From positions 62,001-126,000 of the forward strand of contig CAMMSL010000002.1 of assembly GCA_946499505.1 (NCBI GenBank): a stretch of DNA of 64,000 nt, read 5' to 3'. The translations under genes were made by a program, and so were the position numbers. This DNA comes from an uncultured Lachnoclostridium sp. (GTDB lineage: Bacteria > Bacillota > Clostridia > Lachnospirales > Lachnospiraceae). Of the stretch, positions 54,735-63,706 are shown in pieces (position 1 is the first letter of the stretch; each line of letters starts with the position of its first letter). The notes under the pieces were generated by a model. It was not told the origin of the DNA and ran no database searches. It saw only the letters and a program-made list of their open reading frames with translations.

Positions 54735-54758
54735 GGATGCCGCAGATCTGCGGCATCC
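54735..54758 (-). terminator. Terminator of the zinc-ribbon repeat protein gene
   Basis: A perfect 24-bp palindrome (GGATGCCGCAGA and its complement) followed on the minus strand by seven T residues. It lies 26 bp after the stop of the minus-strand gene. Confidence 0.85.
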
Positions 54759-54784
54759 CTGTCGGTTGTATTTAGTTGTTCGGA

Positions 54785-56065
54785 TCAGTCGTCGTAATCA
54801 TCATCTGCATAATCATCTTCGAATGCGTCATCGTAATCCTCTTCTTCGTCATCATATCCACCGCCACGAGAGGTGATAGCAAGGATGAGAGAAATTACAG
54901 CCAATACGGCTCCTGCGATCGCTGCGATAAGAAGCTGCAGATCGTCTCCTCTCTGGATGAATGCGAATACGGTGCCTCCCAGATAGAATACCATTGGGAG
55001 AAGGAAGGCAAAGATCGTATTCTTGCTCTGCATGATAAAGTAGAGCAGAGCGGATACGAGCATACACAGAGCCAGGATCACATATGTCATACCGGATGAT
55101 ACGGTTCCGCCTTCTGTTGTATCTGCCAGGCCGGTTACAAATCCTTTGTAGATAAGATAGCCGAATCCAGCCAGAGAAATAAGGCCGAGGATGATGCGCA
55201 TCGGACGGAATCTCGGATCATCATCATAGTATTCGTCGTCATCATACTCATCTGCTTCCGCTTCATAATTTCTGTTCCGTTTGATTTCGCTTGTCTCATC
55301 TTCAAGCTGTTTCTTTTTCTTCTTTACAGATTTCTTATCGATCGTGCCCGTCTCCAGCATTTCTCCGTAACTCTTGCGGGCTGCTTTTTCATGTTTCGTC
55401 CGTACTTTCTCCGAAGGAATATTACTGTAACGTTTTTCCTCTGCCGGTTCCTCCTCTTCGGTGCGTCTCCTTCTTACCGGTTTCTTTGCCGGCTCTTCGG
55501 AAGCAGCCTCTGCAGCAGGTCTTGGACGGCGTTTTGGAGCGGGCTTCTTTCCTGGCTCATCTTCCTTAACGGACGGCTTTCTGGCCGGCGCCTCCTGTTT
55601 CGGAACCGCCTTCCCGGCAGATGCAGTCCGTTTCTGAGCAGCTTTCTTAACCGGAGCCTCCTCATTTGCCGCGGCTTTCCTGACAGGAGCTTCTCCGTTT
55701 GCTACAGCTTTCTTGGCCGCAGTTCCTTTTGCAGGTGTTTTCTTTTTCGGAGCCGGTTTCTCTTCCGGAATATTCTGCTTTGGAGCAGCCTTCTCAGCAG
55801 GTGCTTTTTTCTTTGGAGCGGTTTCTTTTAACGGTACCTCCCGGGTCTGCCCGGTTTGCTGAGCCGAAGCTTCATTCTTTTTGGCGGATGCTTCCTGCGC
55901 GGCTTTTTTGGCAGCAGCACGTTTTGCACGCTGTTTATCAAGATTCCACTGTTTTTTACAGTCGCGGCAGATGGCATATTCATTAAAGATCGGATCACCG
56001 TTTTCATTGGTGCCAATCTGTTTGTTCCGCAATTCAAGCTCTTTTCCACATATTGGACACTTCAT
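54785..56065 (-). CDS. Zinc-ribbon membrane protein with Lys/Ala/Pro-rich repeats
   Basis: A 426-residue protein. The N-terminus is a zinc ribbon (MKCPICGKELELRN ... CRDCKKQW). Residues about 55-215 are a low-complexity basic region of repeated APKKKxP/KKAxxNxEAPV units, resembling histone H1-like tails. Then come about four membrane helices (ILGLISLAGFGYLIYKGFV; YVILALCMLVSALLYFIM) and a strongly acidic Asp/Glu/Tyr tail. ATG 56065 is supported by GAGAGGAG; a start 30 bp upstream lacks one. Function unknown; the basic tail could bind nucleic acid at the membrane. Confidence 0.8.
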   Translation of the reverse strand: MKCPICGKELELRNKQIGTNENGDPIFNEYAICRDCKKQWNLDKQRAKRAAAKKAAQEASAKKNEASAQQTGQTREVPLKETAPKKKAPAEKAAPKQNIPEEKPAPKKKTPAKGTAAKKAVANGEAPVRKAAANEEAPVKKAAQKRTASAGKAVPKQEAPARKPSVKEDEPGKKPAPKRRPRPAAEAASEEPAKKPVRRRRTEEEEPAEEKRYSNIPSEKVRTKHEKAARKSYGEMLETGTIDKKSVKKKKKQLEDETSEIKRNRNYEAEADEYDDDEYYDDDPRFRPMRIILGLISLAGFGYLIYKGFVTGLADTTEGGTVSSGMTYVILALCMLVSALLYFIMQSKNTIFAFLLPMVFYLGGTVFAFIQRGDDLQLLIAAIAGAVLAVISLILAITSRGGGYDDEEEDYDDAFEDDYADDDYDD

Positions 56066-56174
56066 AAATCTATACTCCTCTCTTTTGTTGAACAAAATTT
56101 ACAACAAACTCATTATAACATTAAGAGAGGGCAAGAACAATGAAAAATTGCAATATCTGACTGGTTTTGTCGAA

Positions 56175-56384
56175 TTATTTCTTATGCTCCGGACAGGATT
56201 TTGATGAGCCCCGAGCGTTTTTCACAGGGGGGAGAAACTGGCAGATATCGTTATAAGACTCGATTTCCGCATCGTTCTGGGGCAGCGACGGGATCAGTCC
56301 GGTAAAGTCCATTGCCGACGCTGCATTGGCAAGGTAGTCGTAATCATCAATCAGTTCTTTTGATTTCTTTTTCGTGTCTTTCAT
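56175..56384 (-). CDS. Small conserved-looking protein
   Basis: A 69-residue soluble protein with Lys/Asp-rich start and the core DDYDYLANAASAMDFTGLIP. This core recurs, to my recollection, in small proteins of Lachnospiraceae, but no function is known. A GAGGTG ribosome site precedes the ATG. Confidence 0.65.
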   Translation of the reverse strand: MKDTKKKSKELIDDYDYLANAASAMDFTGLIPSLPQNDAEIESYNDICQFLPPVKNARGSSKSCPEHKK

Positions 56385-56423
56385 AGTTGGTCACCTCAGT
56401 TATAGTCTCCCCGAAGGGAAAAA

Positions 56424-56451
56424 TTGTATTCTGGAAGAAATATGCTATAAT
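56424..56451 (+). promoter_or_regulatory. Promoter of the PHP phosphatase gene
   Basis: TTGTAT (56424-56429), 16-bp spacer, TATAAT (56446-56451). The ATG lies 42 bp downstream, with AGGTG as ribosome site. Confidence 0.6.
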
Positions 56452-56492
56452 GTTCAGAGATTATTTTAAGAAAAATTTTGAGGTGAAAGAAT

Positions 56493-57218
56493 ATGAAATT
56501 TATAGCTGATACACATTCGCATACGCTGGCAAGCGGCCACGCATACAGCACGATCAAGGAGATGGCGGCTGCAGCAAAGGCAAGAGGATTACAGGCTCTT
56601 GCGCTTACGGAACACGCCCCTGAAATGCCGGGAACATGCGGGCTTTTCTATTTTCAGAATCTTGATGTAGTGCCGAGAGAGTGCAACGGCATCCGTCTTC
56701 TTATGGGAGCGGAAGTCAATATTATGGATCCGGACGGAGAAATCGATCTCCCGGAACAGACATGCCGGGAGATGGATATTGTTGTGGCAAGTATGCACAC
56801 TCCGTGTTATGGGACGAATCATACGCCGGAGGAAAATATCAGGGCTTATGTAGAAGTCATGAAAAAGCCGTATGTCAATATCATCGGCCATCCGGACGAT
56901 GGAAGATTTCCGTTTGACTATGAAATCCTTGTTAAGACGGCAAAAGAGACAGGTACCCTTTTGGAAATCAACAATTCCTCTATGCGCCCGGCAAGCAGCA
57001 GGGTCGGCACCCGGGAAAATATTTTGACGATGCTGGATCTGTGCAAACAGTACGAAGTGCCGGTGACAACAGGAAGTGATGCACATGTGGACGCTGATGC
57101 GGGCAATTTCTCCAATGTGAGCGAGATCCTTTCCTACTGTAATTTCCCGGAAGAACTTGTCGTAACGACGGATCTGGAGAAGCTGAAACCATACCTCAAT
57201 TGCTATAAAACACTGTAA
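56493..57218 (+). CDS. PHP domain phosphatase, YcdX-like
   Basis: A 241-residue metal-dependent phosphoesterase. Trinuclear metal ligands of the PHP fold appear in DTHSHTLASGHAYST, LTEHAPEMPG, ASMHTPCYG, IIGHPDDGRF and TGSDAHVD. YcdX-like proteins hydrolyse phosphoesters of small molecules; the natural substrate is uncertain. A histidinol-phosphatase label is possible but there are no his genes nearby. Confidence 0.93.
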   Translation: MKFIADTHSHTLASGHAYSTIKEMAAAAKARGLQALALTEHAPEMPGTCGLFYFQNLDVVPRECNGIRLLMGAEVNIMDPDGEIDLPEQTCREMDIVVASMHTPCYGTNHTPEENIRAYVEVMKKPYVNIIGHPDDGRFPFDYEILVKTAKETGTLLEINNSSMRPASSRVGTRENILTMLDLCKQYEVPVTTGSDAHVDADAGNFSNVSEILSYCNFPEELVVTTDLEKLKPYLNCYKTL

Positions 57219-57356
57219 GATATGTTCGTAAAATAAAGTGGTGGACTTTAGAAGTTTACTGTGCTAAAATATAAGGGCGGTTTGAAACATATACCGGATA
57301 AGGGATCGTGTTTCAGACAGATTTTATGCTACCGGTGAAAAGGAGATAGGGGTAAT

Positions 57357-57674
57357 ATGAGTAAGAAAATAAGGACAGAGGCCGTTGACAGTCTTTTTGA
57401 AGCCGTACTCAGCCTGAAGAATAAAGAAGAATGTTATATATTTTTTGAAGATATCTGTACGATAAATGAACTGCTTTCTTTATCGCAGCGGTTTGAGGTC
57501 GCAAAGATGCTCCGTGAGCAGAAGACGTATCTTGAAATTGCGGAAAAGACAGGGGCTTCCACTGCTACGATCAGCAGGGTGAACCGTTCCCTTAATTATG
57601 GAAATGACGGATACGATATGGTCTTTGAGAGAATTAACAAGGAAGATCCGGATAAAGAGGAGAGCAAAGACTGA
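57357..57674 (+). CDS. YerC/YecD family TrpR-like DNA-binding protein
   Basis: A 105-residue protein with a TrpR-type helix-turn-helix (FEVAKMLREQKTYLEIAEKT, GASTATISRVNRSLNYG). The family is widespread in Firmicutes; its target is not known from the sequence. GGAGATAGGGG lies before the ATG. Confidence 0.92.
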   Translation: MSKKIRTEAVDSLFEAVLSLKNKEECYIFFEDICTINELLSLSQRFEVAKMLREQKTYLEIAEKTGASTATISRVNRSLNYGNDGYDMVFERINKEDPDKEESKD

Positions 57675-57688
57675 AGCAGAGATAAACA

Positions 57689-57750
57689 ACAGCCGGAGAT
57701 CGCGAGCTGATGCGCTGCACACGTGATCCCGGCTGTCAGCTTATTCTTTT
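57689..57750. terminator. Convergent terminator between yerC and the DUF1836 gene
   Basis: ACAGCCGG (57689-57696) and GATC pair with CCGGCTGT (57729-57736) and GATC around a 23-base loop; T-rich sequence follows on the plus strand. It lies between convergent genes and may serve both. Confidence 0.6.
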
Positions 57751-58346
57751 TTATCTTTGGATGCGAGTTCATCGATGATCTTTTCGATCATCATTTTTTT
57801 CAGATACACATCAAAACTGAGGCTGCATAAGAATGTGAAAAGCTGCAGCTCGTCTTTTTCCTCCCCATCCGGCACATTTTCAAACGAAGATTGGGCTTTC
57901 CCGTAAGCCTCCTTGACGGAAGCTTTCATCGGTTCAATGCGGGATTTCTCCATCTCGCAGACTTCTCTGTAAATGTCAGAAAGCTGAAGTGTGCTGTCTG
58001 TGGCAAAATATTTCTCCCGGAGAGGTTCCAGAACAGTCTCTATATCCTTGATCGAAAGAATGTTTTTAAAATAATAGATCAGGATCAGGAGAAGCATATG
58101 TTCCCTCGAATACTTTTTCTTTACCGAGGGAGGCAGAAGATTATTTTTCGTATAATTATTGATCATGGTCTTTGTAAGGATCTTGTCTTCGCTGTAGCGC
58201 TTTGTGGATGAAAAATGTTCATCCATAAATGTAGTGACCTGATCCATATATAAATCTATATTCGGGATTTCCTCCGGACGGATATAGTCGACATGATCAA
58301 GACTTTCGAGTATGCTGTTGAGTATATCATTTGTATCGATTTTCAT
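57741..58346 (-). CDS. DUF1836 domain protein
   Basis: A 201-residue cytoplasmic protein of the DUF1836 family, thought to be a MerR-like DNA-binding regulator. Landmarks are LTKTMINNYTKNNLLPP, KKYSREHMLLLILIYYFKNI and LSIKDIETVLEPL. Target unknown. Confidence 0.9.
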   Translation of the reverse strand: MKIDTNDILNSILESLDHVDYIRPEEIPNIDLYMDQVTTFMDEHFSSTKRYSEDKILTKTMINNYTKNNLLPPSVKKKYSREHMLLLILIYYFKNILSIKDIETVLEPLREKYFATDSTLQLSDIYREVCEMEKSRIEPMKASVKEAYGKAQSSFENVPDGEEKDELQLFTFLCSLSFDVYLKKMMIEKIIDELASKDKKE

Positions 58347-58432
58347 AGTATCACCCCAATGTATTTATTATATAGTATTCAAAACCAGATGACAAGCGGA
58401 AAAACAGATGAATGTAGAGGATTCAGCATAGA

Positions 58433-58462
58433 TTGACATAGAACTTTCGTCTATATTATAAT
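58433..58462 (+). promoter_or_regulatory. pcrA promoter
   Basis: TTGACA (58433-58438), 18-bp spacer, TATAAT (58457-58462). The 5' leader is about 80 nt. Confidence 0.65.
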
Positions 58463-58551
58463 TACGGTCACAGTTGTTTCCTGCATGGAGCAGGATATCA
58501 GTTTCATAAATATTTTCGAATATATGAATAATTCAGAACAAGGAGCAGTAT

Positions 58552-60831
58552 ATGAGTATATATGATACATTAAATGAACCTCAGAGAGAGGCGGTTCTGC
58601 ACGCGGACGGTCCGCTTTTGATCCTGGCGGGCGCCGGTTCGGGTAAGACAAGAGTGCTGACTCACCGCATCGCTTATCTGATCGAGGAACTGGGCGTCAA
58701 TCCCTGGAATATCCTTGCCATTACATTTACCAACAAGGCGGCCGGCGAGATGCGTCAGAGAGCGGATGATCTGGTGGGGTTCGGTTCCGAGAGCATATGG
58801 GTGAGTACATTCCACTCTATGTGTGTGCGGATCCTGCGCAGATTTATTGACAGGCTCGGATATGACAGCCGTTTTACGATCTATGATACAGACGATCAGA
58901 AGACACTGATGAAAGCAGTGTGTAAAAAAGTCGATATTGACACGAAGCGGTTTAAAGAGAGAATGCTGCTCTCTGTGATTTCATCGGCAAAGAATGAAAT
59001 GATCCTGCCGGAAGAATTCGAGCTGAATGCCGGTGGGGATTTCGCACAGCTTAAGATTGCAAAGGTATACCGGGAGTATGAGGCACAGCTTAAGGCGAAT
59101 AACGCGCTTGACTTCGATGACCTGCTTGTCAAGACAGTACAGCTTCTCCAGACACAGCCGGATGTACGGGAAAACTATCAGGAGCGGTTCCGTTATATCA
59201 TGGTGGATGAGTATCAGGATACGAACACCGTGCAGTTCAAACTTGTCAGCCTGCTGGCAGGAAAATACAGAAATCTCTGCGTGGTCGGAGACGATGATCA
59301 GTCGATTTATAAGTTCCGAGGGGCAAATATCCGGAATATCCTGGACTTTGAAAAAGAATATCCGGATGCGAAAGTGATCAAGCTGGAGCAGAACTACAGG
59401 TCCACGGGGAATATCCTGAACGCGGCAAACGGCGTGATCAGCAACAATAAAGGAAGAAAAGACAAGACACTCTGGACGGCCAACGGCGAGGGGGAAAAGA
59501 TCAGCTTAAGACAGTTTGATACAGCGTATGACGAGGCTGAGTTCATTACTGAGGATATCAAAAAGGAGGTCCGGGACGGCGCGTCATATAACGACAATGC
59601 AGTGCTTTATCGGACAAACGCGCAGTCCCGCCTTCTGGAGGAGAAATTTATTGCTATGAATATTCCTTATAAGATCGTGGGCGGTATCAATTTCTATGCC
59701 CGCAGAGAGATCAAGGATATTCTGGCGTACTTAAAGACTGTGGATAACGGACAGGATGATCTGTCTGTCCGCAGGATCATTAACGTGCCGAAGAGAGGGA
59801 TCGGCCTTACGACGATCAACCGCATTCAGGAAGCGGCTGATGCCCGCGGTCTCAGTTTCTATGAAGCGCTGCTGGCGCCGGAGATGATTCCCGGCGTGGG
59901 GCGCAGCGCATCGAAACTGGACTCCTTTGCGGCACTGATCGAGTATTTCAAAGGTCAGGCAGAAAAGGAAAGCCTGACCGATCTGTTAAATGAAATCCTG
60001 GATATGACAGGTTATGCGCAGAATCTTGAGGCGGACGATGAGATAGATGCAGAGAGCCGGCTGCAGAATATCGAGGAACTTCTGAATAAAGCGGCAGCCT
60101 ATGAAGAAGACTGTGAAGACCGGGGTGAAAAAGCGACGCTGAGCGGATTCCTTGAGGAAGTAGCTCTCGTGGCAGATATCGACAGCCTGGAGGAAGATCA
60201 GGATTACGTCGTGCTCATGACTCTGCACAGTGCAAAAGGTCTGGAGTTTCCTCATGTCTATCTTGCGGGGATGGAGGACGGACTGTTCCCCAGCTATATG
60301 ACGATCACGGGCGATGACCCGGAAGAGCTGGAAGAAGAACGCAGACTCTGCTATGTGGGCATTACCCGGGCAGAGCAGAAATTGACTCTGACCTGTGCCC
60401 GGAAAAGAATGGTGCGCGGGGAGACACAGTACAACAGAATATCCCGTTTTGTTACGGAGATCCCGCCGGAGCTGCTCGATACAGGCAGCAGGAAGCGTAC
60501 ATATTTTCCGGAAGATGACGGGACGGACGGCAATACTGCCGGAAACAGCCTGTTTTCAAGTGGGCAATCTGTGTCTGCGGGCAGCTCCCGGAGTAAGTCA
60601 TATGCCTCGAAGAAACCTTTCACAGCTCTGACAAAGGGGAAACAGCTGACGGCTCAGAAGAGCGACAGCCTTGCATACGGAGTGGGCGACCGTGTCCGCC
60701 ATGTGAAATTCGGAGAGGGAACTGTCCTTGACATCAAAGAGGGCGGAAGAGATTTTGAGGTGACTGTAGAATTTGATACTGCGGGCGTCAGGAAAATGTT
60801 TGCAATGTTTGCAAAATTAGTGAAAATTTAG
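58552..60831 (+). CDS. pcrA: ATP-dependent DNA helicase PcrA/UvrD
   Basis: A 759-residue superfamily 1A helicase for repair and rolling-circle replication. It shows the start LNEPQREAVLHADGPLLILA, Walker A GAGSGKTRVLTHRI, motif II VDEYQDTN, GDDDQSIYKFRGA, motif IV-V TLHSAKGLEFPHVYLAG and motif VI YVGITRAEQKL. The C-terminal tail contains the PcrA-type segment VGDRVRHVKFGEGTVLDI that binds RNA polymerase in related proteins. AAGGAG precedes the ATG. Confidence 0.97.
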   Translation: MSIYDTLNEPQREAVLHADGPLLILAGAGSGKTRVLTHRIAYLIEELGVNPWNILAITFTNKAAGEMRQRADDLVGFGSESIWVSTFHSMCVRILRRFIDRLGYDSRFTIYDTDDQKTLMKAVCKKVDIDTKRFKERMLLSVISSAKNEMILPEEFELNAGGDFAQLKIAKVYREYEAQLKANNALDFDDLLVKTVQLLQTQPDVRENYQERFRYIMVDEYQDTNTVQFKLVSLLAGKYRNLCVVGDDDQSIYKFRGANIRNILDFEKEYPDAKVIKLEQNYRSTGNILNAANGVISNNKGRKDKTLWTANGEGEKISLRQFDTAYDEAEFITEDIKKEVRDGASYNDNAVLYRTNAQSRLLEEKFIAMNIPYKIVGGINFYARREIKDILAYLKTVDNGQDDLSVRRIINVPKRGIGLTTINRIQEAADARGLSFYEALLAPEMIPGVGRSASKLDSFAALIEYFKGQAEKESLTDLLNEILDMTGYAQNLEADDEIDAESRLQNIEELLNKAAAYEEDCEDRGEKATLSGFLEEVALVADIDSLEEDQDYVVLMTLHSAKGLEFPHVYLAGMEDGLFPSYMTITGDDPEELEEERRLCYVGITRAEQKLTLTCARKRMVRGETQYNRISRFVTEIPPELLDTGSRKRTYFPEDDGTDGNTAGNSLFSSGQSVSAGSSRSKSYASKKPFTALTKGKQLTAQKSDSLAYGVGDRVRHVKFGEGTVLDIKEGGRDFEVTVEFDTAGVRKMFAMFAKLVKI

Positions 60832-60906
60832 TAGTAATCTGAAAATGTTAGTGTTATAATATTAGAAAGTAAGCACTGTCTCAGGGACAGGGAAAGGACG
60901 TGTATT

Positions 60907-61146
60907 ATGAGCAAAGTAGAAGAGCTTATTGCTGAATCAAAATTGAGTGAGATTCTTCATAAGAATGAGGCTGAAAAACAGAAAAATACAGTGATCTGGG
61001 TACTGGCCATTATCGGGGCAGTTGCAGCGGTAGCAGCAATCGCGTATGCAGTATACCGTTTCTTTACACCGGATTATCTGGAAGATTTTGAAGATGATTT
61101 CGATGATGACTTTGATGATTATTTCAGCGAAGATGACCAGGTATAA
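60907..61146 (+). CDS. Small membrane protein with acidic tail
   Basis: A 79-residue protein with one membrane helix (VIWVLAIIGAVAAVAAIAYA) and a C-terminal run of Asp/Glu/Phe residues (EDFEDDFDDDFDDYF). A similar acidic tail ends the zinc-ribbon protein at 54785. TATAAT at 60855-60860 and AAAGGA support expression. Function unknown. Confidence 0.75.
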   Translation: MSKVEELIAESKLSEILHKNEAEKQKNTVIWVLAIIGAVAAVAAIAYAVYRFFTPDYLEDFEDDFDDDFDDYFSEDDQV

Positions 61147-61183
61147 GACCGGACAGTAAAATAGAACAGGAAACAGAACAAAA

Positions 61184-61218
61184 GGCGGGATGCAAGCCAT
61201 TGCACCCTGCCTATTTTT
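61184..61218 (+). terminator. Terminator after the small membrane protein
   Basis: A 12-bp stem (61184-61195 with 61200-61211, one mismatch and one G-U pair, 4-base loop) followed by TATTTTT. Confidence 0.8.
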
Positions 61219-61220
61219 GC

Positions 61221-61335
61221 GCGATACGCCCGGAGGGCGACTGCCGTGCTTGCACGAGCGTGCATCCGACGGGCAGCAGTCATCGAGCGGCGATGCCGTG
61301 AGATGAGCGAGGTGTCGCGGTGGTTGGGCAGGGGA
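61221..61335. repeat. GC-rich structured intergenic stretch
   Basis: This 115-bp stretch is much richer in G+C than its surroundings and contains small hairpins (CGCCC-GGA-GGGCG; TGCACG-AG-CGTGCA). It has no open frame I can support and lies between a terminator and rlmD. It looks like a dispersed repeat or an unrecognised structured RNA. Confidence 0.4.
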
Positions 61336-61373
61336 AGGAATCTTCCCCTAGCCGATTGAATATGGAGATTTAT

Positions 61374-62744
61374 ATGAAAAAAGGACAGACATTCGAAGGA
61401 ATTATTGAGAGAGTGGATTTCCCGAATAAAGGAATCGTATATATACCCGAAGAAGAGAAATATGTGACAGTAAAGAACGGGATCCCCGGGCAGAAAGTCC
61501 GCTTCGTGATCAACAAATTTAAACGAGGGAACGCAGAAGGACGGCTGCTGGAGGTGCTGGAAAAATCTCCTCTTGAAACAAGAGAGCCGGCGTGCAGCAT
61601 CTTCCCGGCCTGCGGCGGATGTATGTACCAGACCATGCCCTATGAAGAGCAGATGAAGATGAAGGAAGGACAGATCCGCCGGATCATGGATGAGGCGGTA
61701 AACGGGGAGTATGTCTTCGAGGGCGTGAAGGCAAGCCCGAAAGAATTCGGCTACCGGAATAAAATGGAGTTCTCATTCGGAGATGAGTACAAAGACGGAC
61801 CACTTTCTCTGGGGCTCCACAAAAAAGGCAGCACATATGACGTACTGACTGCGTCAGACTGCCGCCTTGTCCACGAGGATTTGAACAAGATCCTTGTGTG
61901 CGTGCTGGAATATTTTCGGGAGAGAAATGTAAGCTTTTACAGGAAAATGCAGCATACCGGATATCTGCGGCATCTGCTCTTAAGGCGCGGTGATACGACA
62001 GGCGAGATACTGGTAAATCTGGTGACGACCACGCAGGAGGAATACGATTTGCAGCCGCTGACTGAGGCACTCCTGAAACTGGAGCTGGACGGGAAGATCG
62101 TGGGTATCCTGCACATCCTCAATGACTCTCTCTCTGACGTGGTGAAAAGCGATGAGACGCGTATTCTCTGGGGACAGGATTTCTTCTATGAAAAACTGCT
62201 CGGCCTGGATTTCAAGATCACGCCGTTTTCCTTCTTTCAGCCTAATACCCGGGGCGCTGAAGTGCTCTATGAGACGGTGCGGGACTATATCGGGGACATC
62301 CATGATATGACCGTGTTCGATCTTTTCAGCGGAACAGGAACGATCAGCCAGGTGCTGGCTCCTGTGGCAAAGCAGGTGGTAGGCGTGGAGATTGTCGAAG
62401 AAGCGGTGGAGGCTGCAAAAGAAAATGCCGCGAGAAACGGTATTTGCAACTGTAAATTCATAGCAGGCGATGTATTTCAGGTGCTGGATGAACTGGAAGA
62501 AAAGCCGGATGTTATTGTGCTTGATCCGCCGAGGGACGGGATCCATCCGAAAGCTTTGCCGAAGATTTTAAGTTACGGTGTGGACAGGATCGTGTATATT
62601 TCCTGTAAGATGACAAGCCTTGCCAGAGACCTGGAGATGATGCAGATCGCTGGATACCGGGTAGAGAAGATGACGGCGGTAGACCAATTCTGTGAGACGG
62701 TGCACTGCGAGGTAGTGGCTTTGCTTTCAAAGGTCAGAAAATAG
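61374..62744 (+). CDS. rlmD: 23S rRNA (uracil-C5)-methyltransferase RlmD-like
   Basis: A 456-residue SAM-dependent enzyme. It starts with an OB/TRAM-like segment (QTFEGIIERVDFPNKG), then the 4Fe-4S cysteines (CSIFPACGGCMYQ), SAM motif FDLFSGTGTIS, catalytic segment DPPRDGIHPKAL and ISCKMTSLARDL with the nucleophilic Cys. ATG 61374 has GGAG 6 bp upstream and is preferred to ATG 61362 or a GTG at 61320. RlmD versus the related RlmCD specificity cannot be settled by reading. Confidence 0.93.
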   Translation: MKKGQTFEGIIERVDFPNKGIVYIPEEEKYVTVKNGIPGQKVRFVINKFKRGNAEGRLLEVLEKSPLETREPACSIFPACGGCMYQTMPYEEQMKMKEGQIRRIMDEAVNGEYVFEGVKASPKEFGYRNKMEFSFGDEYKDGPLSLGLHKKGSTYDVLTASDCRLVHEDLNKILVCVLEYFRERNVSFYRKMQHTGYLRHLLLRRGDTTGEILVNLVTTTQEEYDLQPLTEALLKLELDGKIVGILHILNDSLSDVVKSDETRILWGQDFFYEKLLGLDFKITPFSFFQPNTRGAEVLYETVRDYIGDIHDMTVFDLFSGTGTISQVLAPVAKQVVGVEIVEEAVEAAKENAARNGICNCKFIAGDVFQVLDELEEKPDVIVLDPPRDGIHPKALPKILSYGVDRIVYISCKMTSLARDLEMMQIAGYRVEKMTAVDQFCETVHCEVVALLSKVRK

Positions 62745-62782
62745 AGCTGTGAAAGCTGAAATGTGGTGAATTGGAGGAAGTA

Positions 62783-63694
62783 ATGGCAGCACTTGTGTTT
62801 ATGATTCTTGGATTCGCAGTGGGACGAGTCTTTCCCATCCGATATAAAATATTTAATGAGCGGGTGCAGCTTCTGTGTACGCTTGTTCTTATTTTTATGA
62901 TGGGTGTGGGACTCGGACAGAGAGACGGATTCTTTTCCGGCCTTCTCAGTCTCGGATTTACAAGCTTCCTGTTCTTCCTGATCCCGACGCTTTTGTCGAT
63001 TGCTGTTGTCTATCTGCTGACCAGGTACTTTATGGACACAGCAGGAGAAAAAGGGAAAAAGAATGCAGGCGGAAGGAGAAGAAATACGAAAGACAGTGAT
63101 CCCATGGTATTTCTTGCTCTTGGCGCGCTCGTGCTGGGAATCGGATTCGGAGCGGTTCCGCTTACGGCACACATTCTGAAGCCGTTGTCCGACCATACGG
63201 ACTGGCTTCTCGGTCTGCTGATGTTTTCGGTCGGGATCAGTGTAGGCCTTCATCGGGGAATTGCAGCCGGGATACGGCAGCACCATGTGAAGATCCTGCT
63301 CATCCCTGCAGGGATAATCGCGGGGTCACTGGCAGGAGGCGTTTTGTGCGGGCTGCTGATGCATTATCCGGTCAGACAGGCTGTCTCGATCGCGGGGGGC
63401 CTGGGGTGGTATAGTCTGGCCGGAGTATCCATAAGCAATCTGGCCGGAGCAGAAGCGGGAAGTATTGCATTTCTCAGCAATCTGATGCGGGAAATCGGTG
63501 CTTTCTTTATGATCCCGTATATTTCCCGGCATTTTAATGTCTGTACCTGTATTGCCCCGGCGGCTGCCACGAGCGAGGATACCACCCTGCCGATGCTGAT
63601 GCGCTATACGAATGAAGAGACGGTTGTTCTTTCTGTGTTTAACGGGATCATCTGCTCTGCGGCTGTGCCGATACTTATTTCACTGTGTTATTAG
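62783..63694 (+). CDS. LysO family transporter (lysine exporter type)
   Basis: A 303-residue membrane protein with about eight helices. Family hallmarks are an N-terminal half (IFNERVQLLCTLVLIFMMGV, GLGQRD) and a second half (VSIAGGLGWYSLAGVSISNL, LSNLMREIGAFFMIP) as in E. coli LysO. ATG 62783 lies 5 bp after GGAGG; a TTG at 62771 falls on the ribosome site. Predicted to export lysine or related amino acids. Confidence 0.9.
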   Translation: MAALVFMILGFAVGRVFPIRYKIFNERVQLLCTLVLIFMMGVGLGQRDGFFSGLLSLGFTSFLFFLIPTLLSIAVVYLLTRYFMDTAGEKGKKNAGGRRRNTKDSDPMVFLALGALVLGIGFGAVPLTAHILKPLSDHTDWLLGLLMFSVGISVGLHRGIAAGIRQHHVKILLIPAGIIAGSLAGGVLCGLLMHYPVRQAVSIAGGLGWYSLAGVSISNLAGAEAGSIAFLSNLMREIGAFFMIPYISRHFNVCTCIAPAAATSEDTTLPMLMRYTNEETVVLSVFNGIICSAAVPILISLCY

Positions 63695-63706
63695 AGGAAG
63701 GAATCT

